Source of the DNA: PLanc-01 sp035342095
GTDB taxonomy: Bacteria; Planctomycetota; Phycisphaerae; Sedimentisphaerales; Anaerobacaceae
Assembly: GCA_035342095.1 (NCBI GenBank)
Contig: DAOQWL010000022.1
Span: forward strand, 5,062 to 69,061
Length of the DNA stretch: 64,000 nt
Direction of reading: 5' to 3'
Under the pieces are notes generated by a model. The model was not told where the DNA came from and made no database searches. It saw only the letters and a program-made list of their open reading frames with translations. This document shows positions 24,587 to 33,000 of the stretch, one piece after another (within the stretch, counting starts at the first letter, position 1; each line of letters starts with the position of its first letter). The position numbers and the translations under genes are program-made.

Positions 24587-25876
24587 ATGAACGTAGACCT
24601 TCATCACGGAACAGGCGTTGTGTCGCTGCGGGTCCCGGATCGAAATGTTCAGGAGATCATCCGGCCTTGGCAGGGGGAGCAGACTCGGGACGCCACGGCG
24701 GGCCTGGCGGACATCGTGGAGAGCCGCGTGGGAGCGTTTCGGGACGAGGTCGTCGGCAAACGGGTGTGCGTCCTGCTCGACGACGGGACGCGGGACGAGC
24801 CGTTGGCCGACGTGCTGCCGCATCTGTGCGCTGCACTTCGCGGGACCGCGTCGGTGCAATTCCTGATCTGCACGGGGACGCATACCGCCGATACGCCGAA
24901 GAATCGCCAGATCCGCAGCAAGGTCGAGAAGGCAAGCCGGGAGGCAGGACTGGTCGTGACGCGAATCCACGCCCACGACTGCAAGGCCGACACGTTCCTC
25001 GACGTCGGCCGCACGTCACGCGGGACGCAGGTGCTGGTCAACGCGCTGGCTGAGGAGGCAGACGCCTTCCTCGTCGTCTCGGATGTGAAGGTCCACTACT
25101 TCGCGGGCTACTCGAACCCCGTGAAGAACTTCGTGCCGGGCATCAGCGCTTTCCGCACCGTCGAGCAGAATCACAGCCTGGCCCTGCTCGACGAGTCCAC
25201 GCACGGGTCGCACCCATGGCACCCGGACCCCGCTCGCAGAGACAATCCGCTGGCTGCGGACCAGTTGGAGGGCATGGATTTGATCGCCAAGGGCCGGCCG
25301 ATCTGGGCGATGGTCATGCTCAGCGCGGGCGAACGGCTGATCTGGTCGCGGTTCGGGCCGGTCCAGGACGTGAGCGCCGAGTCCTTTCTCGTCACGGACG
25401 AGCGGAACATCCGTGATGTTACCCCTGCGACGCGCCTGGTCGTGTCTCCCGGCGGCCTCTCCAACGACGAGGACCTGTACATCGCCCAGCGGGCGCTCGA
25501 ACTGAACCGGGCCGCGGTGTTGGATGGCGGCGAGATCCTCTTCCTGGCTGCCTGTCCCAACGGCATCGGCGAGCCGCAGACCCTGGCGAGCTTCTACAAC
25601 CGCCTGACGGCGCCGCTCGACGAGGTCATTCAGTCGATCCAGCAGGACTACGTTCTCTATAGTCACAAGCCTTACAAGTTCGCGGTGCTGATCCGCCGGC
25701 TGCGGCGCATCTGGATACACACGCAGATTCCCGATAAGCTCGTCGAGGCGGCCCACATGTCTGTCGCGCACGACCCGCAGGCGGTCGTGGACGGTTGGCT
25801 CGCGGAGCAGCCCGACGCCAGGATCATCTTCATTGACGGCGCCAACAAGGTGGCTCTCAGGGCTGTTTCGGCTTGA
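24587..25876 (+). CDS. LarA-like nickel-pincer racemase/epimerase family protein
   Basis: A 429-residue homologue of lactate racemase LarA (DUF2088 fold). Visible markers: LLDDGTRDEPLADVLP, CTGTHTADTP (His99), HDCKAD and SDVKVHYFAGYSNPVKNFVPGIS. His170, Lys180 and His196 reproduce the 10- and 16-residue spacings of the cofactor-binding His174/Lys184/His200 of characterised LarA. It therefore should bind the nickel-pincer nucleotide and racemise or epimerise a 2-hydroxy acid. The substrate need not be lactate, because relatives act on other hydroxy acids and sugar acids. The cofactor-synthesis genes larB, larC and larE are not in the window. Neighbours degrade carbohydrates, which favours a sugar-acid substrate (inference). 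Confidence 0.85.
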   Translation: MNVDLHHGTGVVSLRVPDRNVQEIIRPWQGEQTRDATAGLADIVESRVGAFRDEVVGKRVCVLLDDGTRDEPLADVLPHLCAALRGTASVQFLICTGTHTADTPKNRQIRSKVEKASREAGLVVTRIHAHDCKADTFLDVGRTSRGTQVLVNALAEEADAFLVVSDVKVHYFAGYSNPVKNFVPGISAFRTVEQNHSLALLDESTHGSHPWHPDPARRDNPLAADQLEGMDLIAKGRPIWAMVMLSAGERLIWSRFGPVQDVSAESFLVTDERNIRDVTPATRLVVSPGGLSNDEDLYIAQRALELNRAAVLDGGEILFLAACPNGIGEPQTLASFYNRLTAPLDEVIQSIQQDYVLYSHKPYKFAVLIRRLRRIWIHTQIPDKLVEAAHMSVAHDPQAVVDGWLAEQPDARIIFIDGANKVALRAVSA

Positions 25877-25981
25877 TCGACGACAGTCATCTGCTACCTC
25901 CAGAGCTGATGGCTGGCCTTCCCCGACGTCCCCCGGTATCCTATGGACAGGGATATCGCCGGCACAAGATGGGGAATGACT

Positions 25982-28534
25982 ATGGACAATGTGCGATGGT
26001 TCTCTTCGACGCTGGTCACATGCCTTGTGTTCTGTGCTCACTTTGCATCGCGGCCTGCGGTTGCCGAGGAGACGACGGCCCGCCCGGCGGCCGGGGATCT
26101 CTTCACCTACCAGGACGGCGCCGTCATACGTGGTTCGAGGGCCAGCCGGCAGTTGGCGTTGGTGTTCACCGGCCATGAGTTTGCCGAGGGAGCCCAAGCC
26201 ATTCTGGATGCCTTGGCCCAGCACGGCGCCAAGGCGTCGTTCTTTTTGACCGGCGATTTTCTTCGCAACGCCGAGTTCGCTGCTCTGGTCCGGCGAATGC
26301 TGGCCGAGGGGCACTATGTGGGCCCGCATTCCGATCGTCACCGGCTCTATTGCGAGTGGACGTCGGAACGCCGGACCTTGCTGACACGGGAGGAATTCCG
26401 AGCGGACCTCGACGGCAATCTCCGCGAGCTGGAACGCTTTGGCGTCACGCGCAGGCAGGCCCGGTTCTTCCTGCCTGCCTACGAGCACCACAACTGCGAC
26501 ATCAGCGACTGGACCCACGGAATGGGTTTCACGCTGGTCAATCTCTCGCCTGGCACGCGTTCGGCCGCGGACTATACTGCCGAGAAAGACCGCGGCTTCG
26601 TCTCGTCCCAGGCCATCGTGGACAGTGTCCTGCATCGCGAGTCGGAGGATCCCGCTGGGCTCAACGGTTTCTTGTTGCTCCTGCACCTGGGCAGCGGCCC
26701 GGAACGCGTGGACAAGATGCACGTCCGCCTGCCCGAGCTGCTCAGCAGGCTCCAGGAACGGGGTTACGCACTGGAACGTGTCGATCGCCTGCTGGACCGT
26801 CACCTTCGCATCAACCAAGTTGGGTATGCGGTCCAGAGTCCCAAACTCGCGGTTGTCTTGGCGTGCGAGCCGGTGGGGGAGCGTTTTGACATTATCGAGC
26901 CGGACTCGGGCCGGTCGGTCTTCCAGGGTGTCGCTCGCCCGGCGACGGGAATGAGCTGGGGCCGATTCAACCACGTGGCGGAGCTGGACTTCTCGGCGTT
27001 CCAGCGGCCTGGACGGTTTCGTCTTCGCCTGGGCGGAGCCGTCTCCGAGCCCATTGTCGTAGACGACGCGGCCTTGCGACCCTTGCCCGATGTCCTGCTG
27101 GAGTTCATGCGTCAGCAGCGTTGCGGATTCAATCCGTGGCTCGATGTGCACTGTCACCAACTGGACGGCCGAACCGCCTACGGACCCCTTCCCGCGGGCA
27201 CAGACATCGATGCCCGAGGCGGCTGGCACGATGCTGCCGATCTCTTGAAGTACCTGCTCACATCGAGCAACGCGACGGCTCAGATGCTGCTTTCGTGGGA
27301 GAAATACGATCGCACCGGAAGCCAAGCCAGGTCGCCGCTGTTTGCGGATCGATTCGATGCCGACGGTCAAGCCGGCGGCAACGGCGTGCCCGATCTTCTG
27401 GACGAGGCCCGCTGGGGTCTGGAGTGGATGCTGAAGCTGCATCCGGCGCCGGAGGCGTTGTATCACCAGGTGGCGGATGACCGCGACCATTGCGGCTGGC
27501 GATTGCCGCAGGATGAACGCGCCGACTACGGCTGGGGCAAGGGCAGCTACCGCGTCGTCTACGGCGCCGACGGCCGGCCGCAGGGACTCGGGCGCTACGC
27601 GAGCGAGTCCACGGGTCTCGCCAACCTCGCGGGCCGCTATGCCGCTGCCATGGGCCTGGCCTTCCAGGTGTGGAGGGACGACCCGCGTCAAGCCGCGTTT
27701 GCGAGACGGTGCCTGACAGCGGGCGAGGAAGTGTACCGCCTCGGCCGGGACCGGGAGGGCGTCCAGCAGGGCAACTCCTACGGGGCGCCCTATCGGTACG
27801 CTGAGACCACCTGGGCTGATGACATGGAATGGGGCGCCGTGGAACTCTTTCTCGCCACGCAGGACCCGCGATACCTCGACGACGCCAAACGCTACGCACG
27901 CCTGGCGGCGTCGGAATCCTGGATGGGCCGTGAGCAGACCGGCCACTACCAGTTCTACCCCTTCTTCAATGCGGGTCATTTCCGCCTCCACGGCGTCGCC
28001 GACGCGGAATTCCGGAAGTTGTTGGAAGGCTGGTATCGCGAGGGGATCGAACGCTGCCGCGCCGCCGGCGAGGAGAATCCGTTCGGCATCGGTGTCCCGT
28101 TCATCTGGTGTTCGAACAACCTGGTGGTGGCTCTGGTGACCCAGTGCGTGCTCTATGAACGGATGACCGGTGACCGTAGTTACTCCCCATTCGCCGCCCG
28201 GCACTACGATTGGTTGCTCGGCCGGAATCCGTGGGATACCACGCAATTCATGGGGGTGGGCAGTGTCTCGCCCCAAAACGTGCATCTGATGACGACGCGC
28301 CTGACCGGACGTGTCTTGCGAGGCGGCCTGGTGGATGGCCCGGTCTACGAGCACATTTTCAAGTCTCTCAAGGGCGTCAGTATTACTGAGCCCGACCCGC
28401 TGGCCGAGTTCCAGGACCCTCGCGCGGTCTATCACGACGACCTTCAGGATTACGCGAGCAACGAGCCCACCATGGACGGCACCGCCTCCGCCATCCTGAT
28501 GTGGACGGTGCTCCATCTGAGGACCGCCGATTGA
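25982..28534 (+). CDS. Polysaccharide deacetylase-like / GH9 glycoside hydrolase fusion
   Basis: This 850-residue exported protein has a signal peptide (WFSSTLVTCLVFCAHFASRP). The first module (about 40-255) is NodB/CE4-like: LALVFTGHEFAEGAQAILDA, KASFFLTGDFLRN, GHYVGPHSDRHRLYCEW. The usual first motif TFDDG reads VFTGHE, a subfamily trait. Next comes an Ig-like cellulase N-domain (LRINQVGYAVQSPKLAVVLA), then a GH9 (alpha/alpha)6 domain with catalytic Asp in GGWHDAADLLKYLL and catalytic Glu in DYASNEPTMDGTA. Other GH9 marks are GGNGVPDLLDEARWGLEWML and LLGRNPWDTTQFM. It should cut a beta-glucan or similar chain outside the cell, with possible linked deacetylation. ATG 25982 follows GGGGA; 25943 and 25976 are alternatives. 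Confidence 0.92.
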   Translation: MDNVRWFSSTLVTCLVFCAHFASRPAVAEETTARPAAGDLFTYQDGAVIRGSRASRQLALVFTGHEFAEGAQAILDALAQHGAKASFFLTGDFLRNAEFAALVRRMLAEGHYVGPHSDRHRLYCEWTSERRTLLTREEFRADLDGNLRELERFGVTRRQARFFLPAYEHHNCDISDWTHGMGFTLVNLSPGTRSAADYTAEKDRGFVSSQAIVDSVLHRESEDPAGLNGFLLLLHLGSGPERVDKMHVRLPELLSRLQERGYALERVDRLLDRHLRINQVGYAVQSPKLAVVLACEPVGERFDIIEPDSGRSVFQGVARPATGMSWGRFNHVAELDFSAFQRPGRFRLRLGGAVSEPIVVDDAALRPLPDVLLEFMRQQRCGFNPWLDVHCHQLDGRTAYGPLPAGTDIDARGGWHDAADLLKYLLTSSNATAQMLLSWEKYDRTGSQARSPLFADRFDADGQAGGNGVPDLLDEARWGLEWMLKLHPAPEALYHQVADDRDHCGWRLPQDERADYGWGKGSYRVVYGADGRPQGLGRYASESTGLANLAGRYAAAMGLAFQVWRDDPRQAAFARRCLTAGEEVYRLGRDREGVQQGNSYGAPYRYAETTWADDMEWGAVELFLATQDPRYLDDAKRYARLAASESWMGREQTGHYQFYPFFNAGHFRLHGVADAEFRKLLEGWYREGIERCRAAGEENPFGIGVPFIWCSNNLVVALVTQCVLYERMTGDRSYSPFAARHYDWLLGRNPWDTTQFMGVGSVSPQNVHLMTTRLTGRVLRGGLVDGPVYEHIFKSLKGVSITEPDPLAEFQDPRAVYHDDLQDYASNEPTMDGTASAILMWTVLHLRTAD

Positions 28535-28673
28535 CGAGCCACGCGGGCACAGAATACGTCGGGAAGCTGGTGACATGGGCAGGCGGGCACGGTCTTTCCA
28601 CGGGTGGAAAATTCGGGGTTCCTCGCGGTTTTTCCCCTTGATCTGTGTCCTGCCCGGGGGTATAAGCGTCCCT

Positions 28674-29987
28674 ATGGAAAACACAAAGAACCAATCAGCC
28701 GTGAATGCATCCCGTCGACAATTCCTCAAGACCTCCAGCGTCGCCGCTCTTGGCAGTGCTCTTGCGAGTCCGCTGGCCTTTTCTGCAGCCGGTTCTTCCG
28801 GCGGCACGCTAAAGATCGGCCTCATCGGCTGCGGGGGACGCGGGTCCGGCGCCGCTGCACAGGCTCTCTCCACCGGGCCGGACGTGGTCCTGACCGCTTT
28901 GGGCGATGCCTTGCCGGAACGCGTGCAGAGCAGTCGCAAGAACCTTGCGGCCGACGAGAATTTCGGGAAACGCGCCCAAGTCCCCGACAGCGCGTGCTTC
29001 GTGGGTCTGGACGCCTACCAGAAGGTGATCGACAGCGGCGTGGACGTAGTTCTCCTGGCGGCCCCTCCGGGCTTCCGCCCGCTGCATTTAAAGGCGGCCA
29101 TTGAGGCCGGCAAGCATGTCTTCTGCGAGAAGCCGATGGCCACCGACGCCCCCGGCGTGCGGTCCGTCCTGGAGTCCGCCGCCAAGGCCAAGGCCAAGAA
29201 CCTGGCTCTCGTCGCGGGTTTCTGCTGGCGGTACCACCTGGCGCGTCGTGCCTTCTACGAGAAGGTCCACCAGGGCGCCATCGGCTCGATTCGCGCGATC
29301 TATGCGACCTACCTGACCGGGCCGGTGAAGCCGATGCCGTCAGCCAGCAGTCGTCCCGCCGGCATGGGCGACGTCGAGTGGCAGGTCCGCAACTGGTACA
29401 ACTTCACCTGGCTGTCCGGTGACGGACTAGTGGAACAGGCCTGTCACAGCGTGGACAAGATCGCCTGGGCGATGAACGGGGTCCTGCCTCTCAAGGCGGT
29501 TGGCAACGGCGGTCGCCAGTTCCCGAACAACGAAGGCAACATCTTCGACCATATCGATGTCTTCTACGAGTTCCCGGACGGCGTTCGTGCGTTCATGGCC
29601 CAGCGCCAGATCAACAACTGCTACGGCGACAACTCGGACTACCTCATGGGATCCGACGGGCTGGGCACGATCAAAGGCTGGGAAGACCCGGTCATCACGG
29701 GCAAGGAGAACTGGCGCTATCGCGGCCCGAAGTCCGACATGTACCAGGTCGAGCACAACGAGCTGTTCGACTCCATCCGCAAGGGCAAACCCATCAATGA
29801 CGGCGTCTGGATGGCCCACAGCACGCTCATGGCCATCATGGGACGCATGGCCGCCTACACGGGCAAAGAGGTCACCTGGGACCAGGCGCTGAACTCCCAG
29901 GAGCAGCTCGTACCCGACAATCTCACGTGGGACATGAAGCTGCCGATCAAGCCCCTGGCCATGCCGGGAACGACCGCGTTCGTGTGA
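28674..29987 (+). CDS. Tat-exported Gfo/Idh/MocA-family oxidoreductase
   Basis: A 437-residue protein with a twin-arginine leader (ASRRQFLKTSSVAALGSALA) followed by a Rossmann fold (LKIGLIGCGGRGSGAAAQAL) and the family's EKPMATDAPGV motif (Lys of the catalytic EKP). Then come the substrate-binding alpha/beta half, with WYNFTWLSGDGLVEQACHSV. Gfo/Idh/MocA proteins oxidise, reduce or hydrolyse sugars with tightly bound NAD(P). Tat export allows folding with cofactor before secretion, and such proteins are highly expanded in Planctomycetota. The ATG at 28674 places the RR motif correctly; the longer frame adds unrelated residues. It follows the GH9 fusion by about 140 bases, so sugar processing in the periplasm is likely. 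Confidence 0.92.
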   Translation: MENTKNQSAVNASRRQFLKTSSVAALGSALASPLAFSAAGSSGGTLKIGLIGCGGRGSGAAAQALSTGPDVVLTALGDALPERVQSSRKNLAADENFGKRAQVPDSACFVGLDAYQKVIDSGVDVVLLAAPPGFRPLHLKAAIEAGKHVFCEKPMATDAPGVRSVLESAAKAKAKNLALVAGFCWRYHLARRAFYEKVHQGAIGSIRAIYATYLTGPVKPMPSASSRPAGMGDVEWQVRNWYNFTWLSGDGLVEQACHSVDKIAWAMNGVLPLKAVGNGGRQFPNNEGNIFDHIDVFYEFPDGVRAFMAQRQINNCYGDNSDYLMGSDGLGTIKGWEDPVITGKENWRYRGPKSDMYQVEHNELFDSIRKGKPINDGVWMAHSTLMAIMGRMAAYTGKEVTWDQALNSQEQLVPDNLTWDMKLPIKPLAMPGTTAFV

Positions 29988-30011
29988 TCGCAGCTCGCGC
30001 TGCGGAATCCT

Positions 30012-30041
30012 CCACCACGGAGGCACAGAGGACACGGGAAG
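30012..30041 (+). repeat. Decayed half-copy of the CACAGAG element
   Basis: CCACCACGGAGGCACAGAGG and the following bases resemble one arm of the hairpins at 6566 and 24245; the second arm is not recognisable. It lies between convergent genes. Confidence 0.4.
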
Positions 30042-30075
30042 AAAGCCCAGAGCGGCACAAGGGGCTTCGCTCGGG

Positions 30076-33000
30076 TCAGTTCTCGTTCTCCAGGTAGTGG
30101 TTCCCCACGGACTCGAACTGCCAGTGGCCTGCCGGCGTGAGGGCATAGGAGCCGTTCGCGAGATAGGACTTCGTCACGCTGCCATCCTCAACACGCCAAA
30201 CAACAATGTCAGCATCCGTTGTGATTCCGGCAAGGGGTTCGTCCCCGTCCGTCCGGTCGTTCCACCGGCCCGAGAGATAGACCCAGTCCTCGCCGGAAGA
30301 CGTGATGACCTTGACCAACTGTTGGCCGCCGCCTGTTTCAATGATCTGAACGTCGTGGACATGTCCCTGGCTTTTGTCGGCCATCGCCTCGAACGCCGTG
30401 ATGAACGCCTGATGAACTGCGCTCTTTCGGACGACCAGGATGTCTTGTGAATTGGCCTGGAGCTCCTCCGTGTAGCCAATCTGTGCGTTGATGAGTGATC
30501 CCGGGCCGGCATCGGCCATGGTCATTCGCAGTCTGCCGCTATGGACCGGAGGATAGCGAAGGAGCGTCGGATCGCCGCGCGGAACCCAGGTACGATTGCT
30601 CACATTCCATTGAGCCACGATCCGTCCCGAGGGCCTGCCCGCAATGGTGCGCGCTTCCGGCACGCTTCCGGCCGGCCAGTAGCCCGCGAGGAAGGTGTCG
30701 CACGGTTGCCAGACCAGCCCCGCCGGCTCGAGGATCTCCAACTCGCCCATGTTGATAAGGCTCCAATCATACTGGTGCACGGAGCCATCCTTCGATTGAA
30801 CGAAGTACGCGTCGAACAAGTACTCCGGGAACTGGATGCACCAGCGGCTCATGTCCTGCTCGAGGTCGCTGCAATCGTTTCCGTCTCCCGTATGGGCGAC
30901 GGCACAGGGCAATTCTCTGCGCCCGTCGAAATGCCAGAACGAGCCATAGTAGGCGTTGGAGTAGTCCTGCCATGTCCCGTCGATCATCATCTGATTCAGG
31001 AACGGCGGCAGATACCCGATCCAACTGTATCCATACCGGGGTGTGAGGATTGTCCCGAGGCCATACAACACAATCCCCAGGCAATCGCGCGACACGTGGT
31101 CTCCCGGATCGCTCAGCAGGAACTTGGAGGACAACAACGTCTCCATCCGCCGGTCCCAGGGCGCATCGGGCGCTCGCAGCATGGCGTAGCCCCAGCCGGG
31201 AATGACGAAGTTCTCGTTGTCGATAGTGGTCCCCGGCACCTTGAGCCATTCCTGCTGGAGAACGGTGTTGTAACGATGGATGGTATCCCTGTCCTCCGGG
31301 AACAACTCCTCCAGCGCAGACAGCGGTCCACATACCCGATCCCAGGAGTTTGTGTATGGCCGGGTAAGCTGATTCATGCAGCCGCCGTTGTTGAGATGGG
31401 GTTTGTTGCCGTTCGAAAATGTGAACTGCAAATCATGCACCAACGCGTTGTGTATCTTGTCCAGTGCCTCCGCGGATACCAGCTCGTCCACGTCGCGAGC
31501 GAAGAGGAGCTTCGCCTTGAGCAGCGCCTCGGGATAGCGAAAGCTGCTATCGCCATAGCTGCCTGGCTCGTTGCGGAATGAGCCGTCCGGCAGGAAGACC
31601 GTCATCTTGTGCAGGATCTCCGAGAAGACGCTCATTACCTCGTCGATCACGGCCGGGTCGCGAGACGCCGCACCGAGGGCAATCAACGACATGATATCTC
31701 GACATTCAAGCTCCAGCTCTTCGTAGTAGTGCCATGGGATGACCGGGGTCCCCTTGGGGTAGGACTTCCGCAAGGGCTCGCTCAGGCCCAATGTGCTCGG
31801 GCCATTGGGCCACCGCATCATGTACAGATCCTCGCCTAGGCGGACATACCAGGTAGACACGGCGTCGACTGGATTGCCGGTGGCCCCATAGGGAAGCCCC
31901 GAGACGGGCAGGTCGCGACTGCCCGCTGGAACGTCGTCGCGCAGCGTCATCGGCATTCTCAGGCCGTCGCAGTAGGACTGGAGGATCGGCAGAACGAGAT
32001 TGTGCAGGATCTTGAATTGCTCGCTGTCGTCAATCCGGTCCTCCTGGCACGCGCGCACATGGGCGGTCAGGCATGAGATCGCCGGGACATCATAGGTGAT
32101 GTTGGGCAGTTGAATCGGTTGGCTCCAATCCCACCGCCTCTCCACCGGATACAGCGGGAAGAACTCGGCCAAGCGCTTGATGTAGAGCTCTGCCTGGGCG
32201 GCATTGTCGTGCCAGTACAGTGTCGCCAACTCGCGAGACCAGATCTGTCCCCACGTCCAGTCGGGATTCGCCGCGTTCCAACTCTTCTCCGCGAACAGTC
32301 CTTGAACGGATGGAAGGGCGCCCTTCGCGAATTGCTCCTGAAGGAACTGGATTGGATCGCGCTCGTATCGTCCCTCCTGCAACCCGAGATCCTCCGCACT
32401 GGGCAGAAACTTCTGCGGAGGGTCCATCAGCTTCGTGCTTATTTGCGAGAAATAGAGGACTTCGCCGAAGAGCGGTTTGTAGTCCCACGGGAACTGAGGC
32501 TGTTTGTAAGGCGGCAGAGTCAGGTAGTTCTCAGCCGCGCTGAGCAGATGCAGCTTCACGGACGGGCTCGACGGCGCTCCTTGCACCCAGATCTCGACGA
32601 GTTCGGAGTAGTCGTTGGGAACCGGTACGGTCGACCGCACGACGAGAGTGAAAGCCTGTGAGCCGTCGGGGGCCAGATAGAACACCTCCGGTTCAATGGA
32701 GACAATCTCGAACAGGGCGATATCCTGGCCCACTCGAGGCCGAACGCGGCCGCGCAGGCTGTAGACTTCACTGCCCTGGGACAGACTGCGGAAAGTGGAA
32801 TGGAACGTCACCTGTCGACGGCCGTTCGAGAGTGTCTCAATCTCCCGATGGTCGGCCAGAAGCGCTGGTCCGTGCTCATACGAATCCAGATGGTGTGGAT
32901 CTCCTGTATTCGGCAGTTCGAGGCATGGGTAGTTCGTCAGGATGATCCTGGCAATCACGGGTCTGCCGTCGTTTGCCGTGGTGAGGACCTTGTCGGCCTC

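Noticed and set aside
25016..28939. 1307-codon open frame on the minus strand
   Set aside because: Antisense to the LarA-like and GH9 genes, whose motifs are complete; a GC-rich shadow frame.
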